In this document: one piece after another, positions 43,394 to 53,548 of the stretch
Numbering within the stretch: the first letter of the stretch is position 1
Layout: every line of letters begins with the position of its first letter
Assembly (NCBI RefSeq): GCF_000377345.1
Contig: NZ_KB898048.1
Location: 1 to 64,000 of the forward strand
Source: Thioalkalivibrio sp. ALJ16
GTDB taxonomy: Bacteria; Pseudomonadota; Gammaproteobacteria; Ectothiorhodospirales; Ectothiorhodospiraceae
Length of the DNA: 64,000 nt
Direction: 5' to 3'
Notes under the pieces: generated by a model
What the model was told of the DNA's origin: nothing
The model's input: only the letters and a program-made list of their open reading frames with translations
Databases searched by the model: none
Program-made: the position numbers and the translations under genes

Positions 43394-44068
43394 ATGCTGT
43401 TCCCACTTGCCCCCGAAGGCCGTCTGTTCGTGATCATCTCCGCCTGGATGGCGGTGATCTCGCTGCTGGTCGGCGAGGCCGAGCTGGGACTGTTCATGGT
43501 GATCCTCACCGTGTTTCTGATGGCCGTATTCCGTGACCTGCGGCGCAAGGCCCCGGCGCCGGCGCTGGGCGTGATTGCCCCGGCCGATGGCACCATCGAA
43601 TCGGTCGCCGAGGCGCGCGACCCGTTCACGAAGAAGCCGGCGGTCTGTATCCGCCTGCGCCAGCGGCGACTGGGCGAGTACAACGTGCACGCCCCGCAGG
43701 AGGCCGAGATCCGCGAACGGGTCTGGCCGGGCAAGGAGACGGATACAGCCCCGGATGCGCAGCTCGAAGGCCGCCTGGCCTATGCCCTGGAGACGGACGA
43801 GGGTACGCGCATGACGCTCGCGCTCAGCGTGGGGCACTGGCCGCGCATGATTCGCATGCAGAACAATGTGCCCGGGAACCGCCTGGGGCGTGGCAAGCGC
43901 ATGGGTTTCGCCGGCTTCGGTGGTATCTTCGAGATCTGGCTGCCGGCGGGTTCACAGGTGATGGTCGAGCCTGGACAGCGGGTTCTGGCCGGTTCTGCCC
44001 TGTTGGGTGGGCTGCCAGAGGCGCAGACCAACGGGGATCGCGAGGGTGCGGCGGAGGTGCTGGAGTGA
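43394..44068 (+). CDS. PSD-family protein lacking the self-cleavage serine
   Basis: A 224-residue protein of the short phosphatidylserine/archaetidylserine decarboxylase family. Two N-terminal membrane segments, VFRDLRRK, VIAPADGTIE and YNVHAP follow the family plan. Active members cleave themselves at Gly-Ser in a FGS motif to make the pyruvoyl cofactor. Here the site reads FGG (175-177), with Gly177 codon GGT, one base from Ser AGT. So it cannot form the usual cofactor and is probably not a decarboxylase. The stop overlaps the pssA start. A classical psd is present at 56877-57731. Confidence 0.82.
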   Translation: MLFPLAPEGRLFVIISAWMAVISLLVGEAELGLFMVILTVFLMAVFRDLRRKAPAPALGVIAPADGTIESVAEARDPFTKKPAVCIRLRQRRLGEYNVHAPQEAEIRERVWPGKETDTAPDAQLEGRLAYALETDEGTRMTLALSVGHWPRMIRMQNNVPGNRLGRGKRMGFAGFGGIFEIWLPAGSQVMVEPGQRVLAGSALLGGLPEAQTNGDREGAAEVLE

Positions 44069-44901
44069 GTACAGGGGATTCTGACCCGTCCGCGGGGGAC
44101 GCTGGCCGCATTGCGGGCGAAGGCACGGAGCCAGGGATGGCGGACGGCGAGGCAGGGCCGCATCGCCGGCGCCGGCGTGGCGTCTATCTGCTGCCCAACC
44201 TGTTCACCACCGGGGTGCTGTTCTCGGGCTTCTTCGCCATTGTCTCTGCGATTGACGGCGAGTACATCACCGCCGCCATCGCCGTGTTCGTGGCCATGGT
44301 GCTGGATACCCTGGACGGGCGTGTAGCCCGTATGACCGATACCCAGAGCGAGTTCGGCGCGCAGTACGATTCGCTGTCGGACCTGGTCTCCTTCGGGGTG
44401 GCGCCGGCACTGATTGTCTACCTGTGGCAGCTGCAGGACCTGGGCAACTTTGGCTGGGTGGCCGCGTTCTTCTTTGCCACCGCGGCCGCGCTGCGGCTGG
44501 CCCGGTTCAACAGCCGTCTAGCGGTCAGCGACAAGCGCTTCTTCCAGGGCCTGCCCAGCCCGGCCAGTGCGGCCTTGCTGGTGGGCATGGTCTGGGTGCT
44601 GGAGGACTGGGGGATCCCGGCCGAGCTGGCCGACCCCTATGTGGTCGGAATCCTGATTGTCACCGTGCTGGCGGGCGCCGCCATGGTCAGCAATCTGACC
44701 TACTTCAGCTTTAAGGATATGGACTTCAAGCACCGGGTGCCCTTTCTCGCGATCGTCGGCGTGGTGGTGGCCCTGATGCTGCTGGCCCTCGATCCGCCCA
44801 AGGTGCTGCTGGCGGGGTTCGTGATCTACGCACTCTCAGGCCCGCTGCTGACGCTGGAGCGCTGGCGCCGCCATCGTCGCCGCGCGCCCGCGGAGGAATA
44901 G
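44065..44901 (+). CDS. pssA: CDP-diacylglycerol--serine O-phosphatidyltransferase
   Basis: A 278-residue integral membrane enzyme making phosphatidylserine from CDP-diacylglycerol and serine. The CDP-alcohol phosphatidyltransferase motif is DTLDGRVARMTDTQSEFGAQYDSLSD (DGxxAR...GxxxDxxxD). About seven hydrophobic segments follow an N-terminal 40-residue disordered, charged region. GTG start overlaps the previous stop. Its product is the substrate of Psd at 57 kb. Confidence 0.93.
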   Translation: MSTGDSDPSAGDAGRIAGEGTEPGMADGEAGPHRRRRRGVYLLPNLFTTGVLFSGFFAIVSAIDGEYITAAIAVFVAMVLDTLDGRVARMTDTQSEFGAQYDSLSDLVSFGVAPALIVYLWQLQDLGNFGWVAAFFFATAAALRLARFNSRLAVSDKRFFQGLPSPASAALLVGMVWVLEDWGIPAELADPYVVGILIVTVLAGAAMVSNLTYFSFKDMDFKHRVPFLAIVGVVVALMLLALDPPKVLLAGFVIYALSGPLLTLERWRRHRRRAPAEE

Positions 44902-44905
44902 CCGC

Positions 44906-45679
44906 GTGTCGCTCTCGGTGCGTCAGCGCCGGATCCTGGCGGATATGGGGATCCCGGTATGGCGTGCGCGTGGCCCGGCGCCGGGCCACGCGGGCGTCGC
45001 TGCCGTTGCGGCCAATGCGCCTGCGGTCGTCGAGGACAGCGCGCCGACGCCAACGGTCTCCGAGGCGGTTACGCCTGGGACAGTCGAGGCGCCCCCGCAG
45101 GTGGCCGGGGTGCCGGTGCAGGCGCTGGACTGGGAGGGCCTGGAGGCCCGCGTGCGTGCCTGCACGGCATGCGACGAACTCGCCCGCGAGCGCACCCGCA
45201 CCGTGTTCGGGGTCGGGGACCGGGGTGCCCGCTGGTTGCTGGTCGGCGAGGCGCCGGGGGCCGAAGAGGATCGGCACGGGGAGCCCTTCGTCGGTCGTGC
45301 CGGTCAGCTGCTCGACAATATGCTGCAGGCGCTCGGGCTGGATCGCTCGCGCGACGTATTTATTGCCAATGTCCTCAAGTGTCGTCCCCCCGGCAATCGC
45401 GATCCGGAGCCCGAGGAGGTTCGTGCCTGCCGGGGGTTTCTGGATCGCCAGATCGAGCTGATTCAACCCGAGGTGATCGTGGCCCTGGGGCGTATCGCCG
45501 CCCGCGAGTTGCTGGATTCGGACGAACCACTGGGGCGCCTGCGTGGGCGCGAGCACCGCTATCGCGGGCGGCCGCTGATCGCCACCTTTCACCCGGCCTA
45601 TCTGCTGCGCAAGCCGGGTGACAAGCCGCGCGCCTGGGAGGACCTGCTGCGCGCCCGCGCCTGCCTGTCTTCTCCCTGA
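44906..45679 (+). CDS. Uracil-DNA glycosylase, family 4
   Basis: A 257-residue DNA repair glycosylase with an iron-sulfur cluster. The catalytic motif is [20 protein letters not shown]; ligand Cys lie in ACTACDEL and [21 protein letters not shown]; the late motif is HPAYLLR. The first 80 residues are a low-complexity Ala/Pro-rich tail after [19 protein letters not shown], which is typical of proteobacterial family 4 members. It removes uracil from DNA. It starts with GTG four bases after pssA and is followed by rimI. Confidence 0.93.
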   Translation: MSLSVRQRRILADMGIPVWRARGPAPGHAGVAAVAANAPAVVEDSAPTPTVSEAVTPGTVEAPPQVAGVPVQALDWEGLEARVRACTACDELARERTRTVFGVGDRGARWLLVGEAPGAEEDRHGEPFVGRAGQLLDNMLQALGLDRSRDVFIANVLKCRPPGNRDPEPEEVRACRGFLDRQIELIQPEVIVALGRIAARELLDSDEPLGRLRGREHRYRGRPLIATFHPAYLLRKPGDKPRAWEDLLRARACLSSP

Positions 45680-45775
45680 TGCTGGTAGGGGATCGGGAAC
45701 TCCCGCCCGCGTGCGGGGCTCGGAAACCCCGGGGCAGCGAATGCCTAATCCCCAGCCGTCGGAGGAAGCCGTTTC

Positions 45776-46255
45776 ATGAGTGCCGAACCTCGTGTCCAGC
45801 CCGAACTGCGTCGCATGTCCGTGGACGATGTCGACGGCGTGATGCGGATTGAGCGCGAGGCGTACGACTATCCGTGGACGGCGCGCATCTTCGAGGACTG
45901 CATCCGGGTGGGCTATGACTGCCGCGTACTCGAGATGGACGGCCGCCAGGTCGGCCACTGCGTACTGACGCTGGCGGCCGGCGAGGCACACCTGCTGAAC
46001 CTGACGGTGGACCCGCGCTGGCAGGGCAACGGCCTGGGGCGCTTCATGGTACGGCGGCTGTTCGAATACGCCTGTAGCCAGGCGGTCGAGGCCCTGTTTC
46101 TCGAAGTGCGCCCGTCCAACGTGGCGGCGGTTCAGCTCTACCGCTCCGAGGGCTTCGAGCATATCGGCACGCGCCCGCGCTACTACCCGCTGCCCAGTGG
46201 GCGCGAGGATGCCTGGGTGCTGTCCCGGCGCTGCATGGCCCCGGCCGGCGCCTGA
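45776..46255 (+). CDS. rimI: Ribosomal protein bS18-alanine N-acetyltransferase RimI
   Basis: A 159-residue GNAT acetyltransferase that N-acetylates ribosomal protein S18. The acetyl-CoA-binding motif is VDPRWQGNGLGRFMVRRL; LEVRPSNVAAVQLYRSEGFE is the typical C-terminal block. Gene order UDG-rimI supports the assignment, as in other gammaproteobacteria. GGAGGA precedes the ATG. Other GNAT functions are possible but less likely. Confidence 0.92.
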   Translation: MSAEPRVQPELRRMSVDDVDGVMRIEREAYDYPWTARIFEDCIRVGYDCRVLEMDGRQVGHCVLTLAAGEAHLLNLTVDPRWQGNGLGRFMVRRLFEYACSQAVEALFLEVRPSNVAAVQLYRSEGFEHIGTRPRYYPLPSGREDAWVLSRRCMAPAGA

Positions 46256-46275
46256 CGGCGGCCGCCCGCCGCCAA

Positions 46276-46291
46276 TGTGAACCCGTTCACA
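46276..46291. promoter_or_regulatory. Perfect CRP-family operator-like palindrome
   Basis: TGTGAACCCGTTCACA is a perfect 16-base palindrome matching TGTGA-N6-TCACA, the site of Crp/Vfr-type regulators. It lies 20 bases after the rimI stop and 138 bases before the Sel1-repeat gene, the probable target. Confidence 0.65.
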
Positions 46292-46428
46292 CGGGGCGGG
46301 GCCAGAGCGGCCGCCACGACCGGGTTTTGTCGCCTCCGGTTCTCGTCCCGGGGCCCGCGCGTTGAGGGCTGGCACCCCGAGGGCTATGATCAAGTCGGTA
46401 TTGGCCCCGAACCCGGATGAGGTAACCC

Positions 46429-47235
46429 ATGTCCCGATCCCTGCGCGCATTGTGTGTTTCGCTCCCCCTGGCATTGCCGCTGATGTTCAGCGGGGCCGTC
46501 CAGGCCCAGTCTTCCATCGGTTACGACGAGGCCGAGCGCCAGCAGGAGCTGCTCGGGGTCTGGTACGAGATCCGTGAAGGCAACGCCCAGCGCGGCAACG
46601 TCGATGCCAAGTTCGACGTCGGCATGGCCAACTACTCCGGTCGTGGCACCGAGGTCGACCATGACCAGGCCCTGCACTGGTTTGCCCGCGCGGCAAACGC
46701 CGATCACGCCGCGGCCCATTACTACCTGGGGTATCTGTTCGCGACCGGAACCGGCACCAGCGCCGATCCGGAGCGCAGCCGCGAGCACTACACGCGCGCC
46801 GCCGAACTGGGCCACATCGATGCCCAGTACTGGCTGGGCAGCCATCTGGCCAGTGAAGGCCAGGATCCGGCCGCGGGGCTGGAATGGCTGGTCCGGGCGG
46901 CGGAGCAGGGGCTGCCGGCGGCGCAGTACTACGCCGGTCTGCTGTACGAGAATGGCCAGGGCACCCCGCGTGATCCCGCCGCCGCGGCCCACTGGTATGC
47001 CGCGGCCGCCGAGCAGGGGTATCGCCATGCCCAGATCGGGATGGGCCGCCTGCACCAGAACGGTCTCGGGGTGGAGCGCGATCTGGTCAAGGCCCACGTC
47101 TGGTACAGCCTGGCGGAAGACGCCGAGCGCATCGCCAGCCTCGAGGCACGGATGAACAACCGCGATCTGGTCATCGCCCGTGGCCAGTTCGAGGAGCGCA
47201 CCGCCGAGATCCAGGCGGCCGCCGCCCGCCCGTAA
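46429..47235 (+). CDS. Secreted Sel1-repeat protein
   Basis: A 268-residue periplasmic protein. A signal peptide (MSRSLRALCVSLPLALPLMF ... VQAQ) precedes four to five Sel1-like repeats of about 36 residues with the pattern A.Y.LG.....G.G...D...A..W...AA, for example AQYYAGLLYENGQGTPRD. Such proteins are scaffolds or adaptors in signalling and envelope assembly. The specific partner is not visible. A CRP-like operator lies upstream. Confidence 0.88.
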   Translation: MSRSLRALCVSLPLALPLMFSGAVQAQSSIGYDEAERQQELLGVWYEIREGNAQRGNVDAKFDVGMANYSGRGTEVDHDQALHWFARAANADHAAAHYYLGYLFATGTGTSADPERSREHYTRAAELGHIDAQYWLGSHLASEGQDPAAGLEWLVRAAEQGLPAAQYYAGLLYENGQGTPRDPAAAAHWYAAAAEQGYRHAQIGMGRLHQNGLGVERDLVKAHVWYSLAEDAERIASLEARMNNRDLVIARGQFEERTAEIQAAAARP

Positions 47236-47458
47236 GCCGCATGCGGCCCGCCGGGACCCGGCTGCGGGTTCCGGCGGGCGCGTGATGGCCCCGGAATCGT
47301 CGCGCTCCTGCGGCGCTGCGGGGTGATTCCGGGCATTTCTCTACCCCTGTCCGGGGCCGCGTTGCAGGGACCTGTCTTCCCGATCAATGCCGGCTGCCCC
47401 GGGGCAGCCAATCCTTTTTGGCGTTAAACTGGCGGGCTTATCCAAGCGGCCAGCATGC

Positions 47459-49051
<1,593 letters not shown>

Positions 49052-49068
49052 GGCACCACTGAGGGCGG

Positions 49069-49097
49069 TGTCCTGGAGCCGGGCTGGCTCCAGGACA
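49069..49097 (+). terminator. Stem-loop after prfC
   Basis: A perfect 12-bp stem (TGTCCTGGAGCC with its complement) and a 5-base loop, 18 bases after the prfC stop. The T run is missing, so termination efficiency is uncertain. Confidence 0.6.
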
Positions 49098-49148
49098 TTG
49101 CGGCCTGCCTCGCGATCACGCTGGACATGACTGACGCCGGAGGGATGC

Positions 49149-49460
49149 ATGGCTCGAGTACTTCGATGGACGTTCGTAGTGGCGGTGATGCTGGCGCTGA
49201 GCACTGGCGGTTGCGCGGTCCACAAGACCGAGACCCGGGCCGACGGGCCGGAGCCGCGTCCGGGTACGGTTCAGCAGATGAACCCGTTCCTGCACTTCCT
49301 GGAAACCCGGCCGACCCCCGAGGAGTTCAATCGCGTCTATCCGGACGTGACCCTTGTGCTGCCGGGAGATGTCGCCACCCGCGAGTACCGCACCGATAAC
49401 AGCCGCTTCTTCGCGGAACTGGATGCGGACGGCCGCATCCGCGATGGCGGCTTCCGCTGA
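49149..49460 (+). CDS. Small putative lipoprotein
   Basis: A 103-residue protein with a signal peptide and lipobox STGGC (mature CAVHKTETRADG). The remaining 75 residues contain MNPFLHFLETRPTPEEFNRVYPDVTLVLPGD and have no Cys. Family not recognised. It ends 3 bases before arfB, suggesting co-transcription. Envelope location is predicted only. Confidence 0.75.
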   Translation: MARVLRWTFVVAVMLALSTGGCAVHKTETRADGPEPRPGTVQQMNPFLHFLETRPTPEEFNRVYPDVTLVLPGDVATREYRTDNSRFFAELDADGRIRDGGFR

Positions 49461-49463
49461 CCG

Positions 49464-49886
49464 ATGATGGCCCTGCGCATCTCCAACAGCGTCGCCGTGC
49501 CCGAGGACGAGATCGAGCTGAGCGCGATCCGGGCCGCGGGGGCGGGCGGGCAGAACGTGAACAAGGTGGCCTCGGCCATCCATCTGCGTTTCGACATCCA
49601 TGCCTCCAGTCTGCCCGAGGTCTACAAGGAACGGCTGTTGCGCCGTCGCGACCAGCGCATCAGCAAGGAAGGTGTCATCGTGATCAAGGCGCAGCAGTAC
49701 CGCACCCAGGAGGCCAATCGCGAGGATGCGCTGGAACGCCTGGCGGAGCTGCTGCACGAGGCCGGCCGCCCGATCAAGACACGCAAGCCGACGCGCCCCA
49801 CGCGCGCCTCCAAGCTGCGCCGTCTGGAAGGCAAGACCCACCGCGGCCGCAAGAAGGCCCTGCGCGGCCGCGTCGATCCTGACTGA
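49464..49886 (+). CDS. arfB: Alternative ribosome-rescue factor ArfB
   Basis: A 140-residue peptidyl-tRNA hydrolase (YaeJ family) that frees stalled ribosomes. The catalytic GGQ is in [19 protein letters not shown] near residue 29, and a basic tail ([32 protein letters not shown]) enters the mRNA channel. The short size without an RF1-type recognition domain separates it from RF1/RF2. The start is MMAL or MALR. Confidence 0.95.
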   Translation: MMALRISNSVAVPEDEIELSAIRAAGAGGQNVNKVASAIHLRFDIHASSLPEVYKERLLRRRDQRISKEGVIVIKAQQYRTQEANREDALERLAELLHEAGRPIKTRKPTRPTRASKLRRLEGKTHRGRKKALRGRVDPD

Positions 49887-50188
49887 TTGCCTAGAGCTCT
49901 TTATTCACCACGAAGCACACGAAGGCACGAAGGAATTCAAGGGCGGTTTAACCACGGAGGGCACAGAGGACACGGAGAAAACAGGGAAGTTGGGGTGAGA
50001 TGTGAGTACTGATCGCGTCCTGGCTTACTGCAGGTTAAGCGGGACCGCTTCGCATATTTGACGGATCGTGCACCTCAGACCCTTTTTGAATTTCTCTGTG
50101 TCCTCTGTGCCCTCCGTGGTTAATCCGCTCTTGACCTTGATCGATCCCTGCTTCGTTTCTTCGTGTGCTTCGTGGTGAATCAAGGGGT
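49887..50188. repeat. Inverted pair of dispersed repeats between convergent arfB and an ABC gene
   Basis: No gene is seen. One repeat unit lies at 49904-49981 in plus orientation and another at 50090-50180 in minus orientation. Each has two blocks: CACCACGAAGCACACGAAGG and, about 20 bases later, CCACGGAGGGCACAGAGGAC. The pair forms a long imperfect palindrome around a spacer of about 108 bases. Units like these recur near 31.0, 56.6 and 56.8 kb. Confidence 0.9.
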
Positions 50189-52009
50189 TCAGGCCCCGGC
50201 ATTCGGGCTCGGGTCGGCAGGGGCGGGTTCGTGTTCCTGCTGGTGCTGCCACAGGCGGGCGTAGGCGCCGCCCGCTGCGAGGAGTTCGCGGTGGGTGCCG
50301 CGCTCGACCACGCGGCCCTGGTCGAGGACCACGATCTGCTCGGCATCCTTCACCGTGGACAGGCGATGTGCGATGACCAGTGTGGTGCGTCGGGCCGAGA
50401 CCTCGTTCAGCGCCTGCAGAATCGCCTTCTCCGAGCCCGAGTCCAAGGACGAGGTGGCCTCGTCGAAGACCAGGATCGGCGGGTCCTTCAGCAGCATGCG
50501 CGCGATGGCAATGCGTTGCTTCTCGCCGCCGGAGACCTTGAGCCCGCGTTCGCCGACGACCGTATCCAGGCCGTCGGGCAGGCGCTCGATGAAACCGTCC
50601 AGGTGCGCCAGACGCACCGCGCGCCGGATGGCCTCCTCGGAGGCCTCCGGATCACCATAAGCGATGTTGTAGCGAATGCTCGCGTTGAACAGCACCGTAT
50701 CCTGCGGGACCACGCCGATCGCACGGCGCAGGCTTTGCTGTGTTACCTCGCGGATATCCTTGCCGTCGATAGTGATGCGCCCGTCCGTCACGTCAAAGAA
50801 CCGGAACAGCAGGCGTGCGAGCGTGGACTTGCCGGCCCCGCTGGGCCCGACGACCGCCAGCTTGTGCCCGGCCGGGATTTCGAGCGACACGTCCTCGAGG
50901 ATCGGGCGTTCCGGCTGGTAGTGGAAGGCGACCTGCTCGAAGCGCACATGCCCGTCCGCGACGTCGAGATCCGGCGCCCCGGGCCGGTCCTCGACCTGTA
51001 CCGGTTTTTCCAGCAGGCCGAACAGGCGCTCGATGTTCGCCAGCGACTGGCGGATCTCGCGGTAGACGAAGCCGAGGAAGTTCAGCGGCATGAACAGCTG
51101 GATCATGTAGGCATTGACCATTACCAGATCGCCCAGTGACATCTGCCCCGAGGCCACCCGGCTGGCGGCCAGCAGCATCATCACGGTGATCGCGGCGGCG
51201 ATGATCAGGGCCTGGCCGGAGTTCAGCAGTACCAGCGACAGTACGTTCTTGGTGCGCGCCTGTTCCCAGGTGGCCAGGCCCTCGTCGTAGCGCCGGGCCT
51301 CGAAGCCCTCGTTGCCGAAATACTTCACCGTCTCGTAGTTCAGCAGCGAGTCGATCGCGCGGGTGTTGGACTCGTTGTCGCGCTGGTTGGCCTCACGCAC
51401 GAAGCGGGTACGCCACTCGGTAATCCATACCGACCAGGCGATGTAGGCGGCCACCGCGAGGATCACGGTGACGGTGAAGACCGGACCGACCGCCACCAGC
51501 AGGATCACCGCGACCAGCGCGATCTCGATGATGGTCGGCAGGATGTTGAACACCATGAAACGCAGCAGGAAGCTGATGCCGCTGGTGCCGCGCTCGATGT
51601 CGCGTGCCAGGCCGCCGGTCTCGCGTGCCAGGTGGAAGCTCAGCTCGAGCCGGTGGAGGTGCTCGAATACCCGCAGGGCCGCGCGCCGCATGGCCCGCTC
51701 GGCCACGCGTACGAAGACCGCGTCGCGCAGCTCGCCGAACAGGGTACTGCCGAAGCGCAGCAGGCCGTAGGCGATCACCAGCGCCACCGGGACCGCGACC
51801 AGCGCCTCGGTGCCGCCGTCCTCGAAGTGGTCGACGATGTACTTCAGCGCCAGCGGGATCAGCACCGTTGCCAGCTTGGCCAGCCCCATCAGGCCCAGGG
51901 CCAGGAACAGCCGGCCCCGGAACTCGGCCAGGTACGGAAACAGGGAGCGGATGATGCGCCAGTTGATGGCGTCGGCAGGGGCGTCGTGCACGCTGGAGTG
52001 ACCGCGCAT
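50189..52009 (-). CDS. ABC transporter, ATM1/HMT1-type half transporter
   Basis: A 606-residue exporter with an N-terminal six-helix membrane domain and a C-terminal ATPase. The ATPase has Walker A GPSGAGKST, signature VSGGEKQRIAIARMLL and Walker B ILVFDEATSSLD. The TM region FVREANQRDNESNTRAIDSLLNYETVKYF is typical of ATM1/ABCB7/HMT1 relatives, which export glutathione-linked persulfide or metal conjugates. That would fit a sulfur-oxidising cell, but substrate is inference. The preceding upstream gene on the same strand is a small periplasmic protein. Confidence 0.9.
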   Translation of the reverse strand: MRGHSSVHDAPADAINWRIIRSLFPYLAEFRGRLFLALGLMGLAKLATVLIPLALKYIVDHFEDGGTEALVAVPVALVIAYGLLRFGSTLFGELRDAVFVRVAERAMRRAALRVFEHLHRLELSFHLARETGGLARDIERGTSGISFLLRFMVFNILPTIIEIALVAVILLVAVGPVFTVTVILAVAAYIAWSVWITEWRTRFVREANQRDNESNTRAIDSLLNYETVKYFGNEGFEARRYDEGLATWEQARTKNVLSLVLLNSGQALIIAAAITVMMLLAASRVASGQMSLGDLVMVNAYMIQLFMPLNFLGFVYREIRQSLANIERLFGLLEKPVQVEDRPGAPDLDVADGHVRFEQVAFHYQPERPILEDVSLEIPAGHKLAVVGPSGAGKSTLARLLFRFFDVTDGRITIDGKDIREVTQQSLRRAIGVVPQDTVLFNASIRYNIAYGDPEASEEAIRRAVRLAHLDGFIERLPDGLDTVVGERGLKVSGGEKQRIAIARMLLKDPPILVFDEATSSLDSGSEKAILQALNEVSARRTTLVIAHRLSTVKDAEQIVVLDQGRVVERGTHRELLAAGGAYARLWQHQQEHEPAPADPSPNAGA

Positions 52010-52074
52010 GGTCGAGTCCGGGGCTTGGGGGTGCGCCTACTGTAACCCGCCCCGACCTTTCTGCGTGGCGTGGA

Positions 52075-52473
52075 TCAGCGGTGGATGCGGTAGCCCTTGC
52101 CCTGATTCTGTTCGAGGTCGATCTGCAGACGCTGATCGCTCCAGCCGTCCTGCGAACAGCGGGCCTCGATCTGCACGCTGCGGGTCTCCTCGGGGATGCT
52201 GACGCCGCGCAGGCTGCGGGTGAACGGCTGCTCGTCCACATGCGGATGATGCAGGATGCGTTCGCCCAGAACGTTGCCATCGGCGTCGAGTACGCGCCAG
52301 GCATCGGCGTAGTGATCCCAGCCGGTATCGGGGTGCTTCACCGTGACGGAGACGTGCCACTGGTTCGGGCCGCTGGCATCCAGCTGGGCCTCGAGGATGT
52401 TGACCGGATCGGCCTGGACGGGCAGGGCCAGAAGGCCCAAAAGGGTGGCGAGGCTTAGTCGTTTCTTGAACAT
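52075..52473 (-). CDS. Small periplasmic protein, unknown function
   Basis: A 132-residue protein with a signal peptide MFKKRLSLATLLGLLALPVQA. The mature part, starting DPVNILEAQL, is a beta-rich domain with VTVKHPDTGWDHYADAWRVLD and a conserved-looking HHPHVDEQPF; one Cys. AAAAGGAG precedes the ATG. Family not recognised with certainty. The His-rich motif could bind metal. It lies between the ABC exporter and a GGDEF gene, all on the minus strand. Confidence 0.8.
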   Translation of the reverse strand: MFKKRLSLATLLGLLALPVQADPVNILEAQLDASGPNQWHVSVTVKHPDTGWDHYADAWRVLDADGNVLGERILHHPHVDEQPFTRSLRGVSIPEETRSVQIEARCSQDGWSDQRLQIDLEQNQGKGYRIHR

Positions 52474-52549
52474 GGCAATGCTCCTTTTGCCAATTGGGGC
52501 ATATGTTCCTGTCGTTCGCGGATGGGGGCGCCCCGGGGCCGGCTTGATT

Positions 52550-53548
52550 TCACGCGCCCTGTACCCGGTTGCGCCCGGCGTGCTTGGCCGCGTACAGGGC
52601 GCGGTCGGCCCGGTCCACCAGGGACTCCGCACTCTCGCCGGGTTCCAGCTGGGCAACGCCGAAGCTGGCGGTTAGTGGCTGCCCGATCTGGAAGTCGTGG
52701 GCCTCGATGCTGCGGCGCAGGTCCTCGGCCAGCTGGCCTGTGGCGGCGATGCCGTCCTGCGGGCAAAGGATGAGAAACTCCTCGCCACCCCAGCGCGCGG
52801 CTCGATCCGTCGCGCGGATACGGGCCGTGATCAGGCGCCCGACTGCCGTGAGCACCGAATCGCCATGACCGTGCCCCAGGGTGTCGTTGATGGGCTTGAA
52901 GTGATCAAGATCCAGCAGGATCACGCTGAGCGGGGTCGCGTGGCGTTCGGCTCGGAGGATCTCGTCGGCCAGTGCTTCATTGGCCTTCATGCGGTTGTTT
53001 AATCCGGTCAGTGGGTCGGTAGTGGCGAGATGTTCCAGGCGTTGCTGAGCGGCCTCCAGGGAGTGCGTGCGTTCCCGTACCAGGCGTTCAAGCACCTCCG
53101 CCCGCGCCTCCAGTTCCTTGACCGGGTAGGCTTCGTCTTCCCCGTGGATGCTCGTGGGGAAGGAGCCGTGCAGGTGCTCCAGGCGCCAGCCGCCGGCCGT
53201 CCCGTGCAGCACAAGACTGGCACGCAGGCCGTTCAGTCGGACCCGCTGCCCGCGAGTGTCCAGGATCATATCGAAGATCAGCATGACGAGCGCCACGCGA
53301 TCCGTGAGCAGACGGATCTCTTCGCGACGGATGGCGTAATCGAAGGGTTCCGGTACCTGTTCGATATCCCGCCCGACGATGCGCTCGACCTCTTCCGGGG
53401 TAAAGGCGACCTCGTCGGCGCCGGTGCCGAAGCCGCTGACCGCGCTGGCGTGAAAACGCAACATGGCCGCGAGGTCTCGCTGGCGCAGCCAGACGTCCAG
53501 GTAGGCGTGGACGGTGCTGCGGACCGCTTCGGTGCTGGGGTGTGTCAT
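52550..53548 (-). CDS. Diguanylate cyclase with N-terminal SnoaL-like domain
   Basis: A 332-residue soluble protein. The first 135 residues look like a SnoaL/NTF2-like cone (AFTPEEVERIVGRDIEQVP, GGWRLEHLHGSFPTSI), a short coiled coil (residues 140-170) follows, then a GGDEF domain with DPLTGLNNRMKANEAL, DLDHFKPINDTLGHGHGD and RWGGEEF. The RxxD inhibitory site RATD sits five residues before GGEEF. The cone domain probably senses a small ligand. It is divergent from recQ. Confidence 0.9.
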   Translation of the reverse strand: MTHPSTEAVRSTVHAYLDVWLRQRDLAAMLRFHASAVSGFGTGADEVAFTPEEVERIVGRDIEQVPEPFDYAIRREEIRLLTDRVALVMLIFDMILDTRGQRVRLNGLRASLVLHGTAGGWRLEHLHGSFPTSIHGEDEAYPVKELEARAEVLERLVRERTHSLEAAQQRLEHLATTDPLTGLNNRMKANEALADEILRAERHATPLSVILLDLDHFKPINDTLGHGHGDSVLTAVGRLITARIRATDRAARWGGEEFLILCPQDGIAATGQLAEDLRRSIEAHDFQIGQPLTASFGVAQLEPGESAESLVDRADRALYAAKHAGRNRVQGA

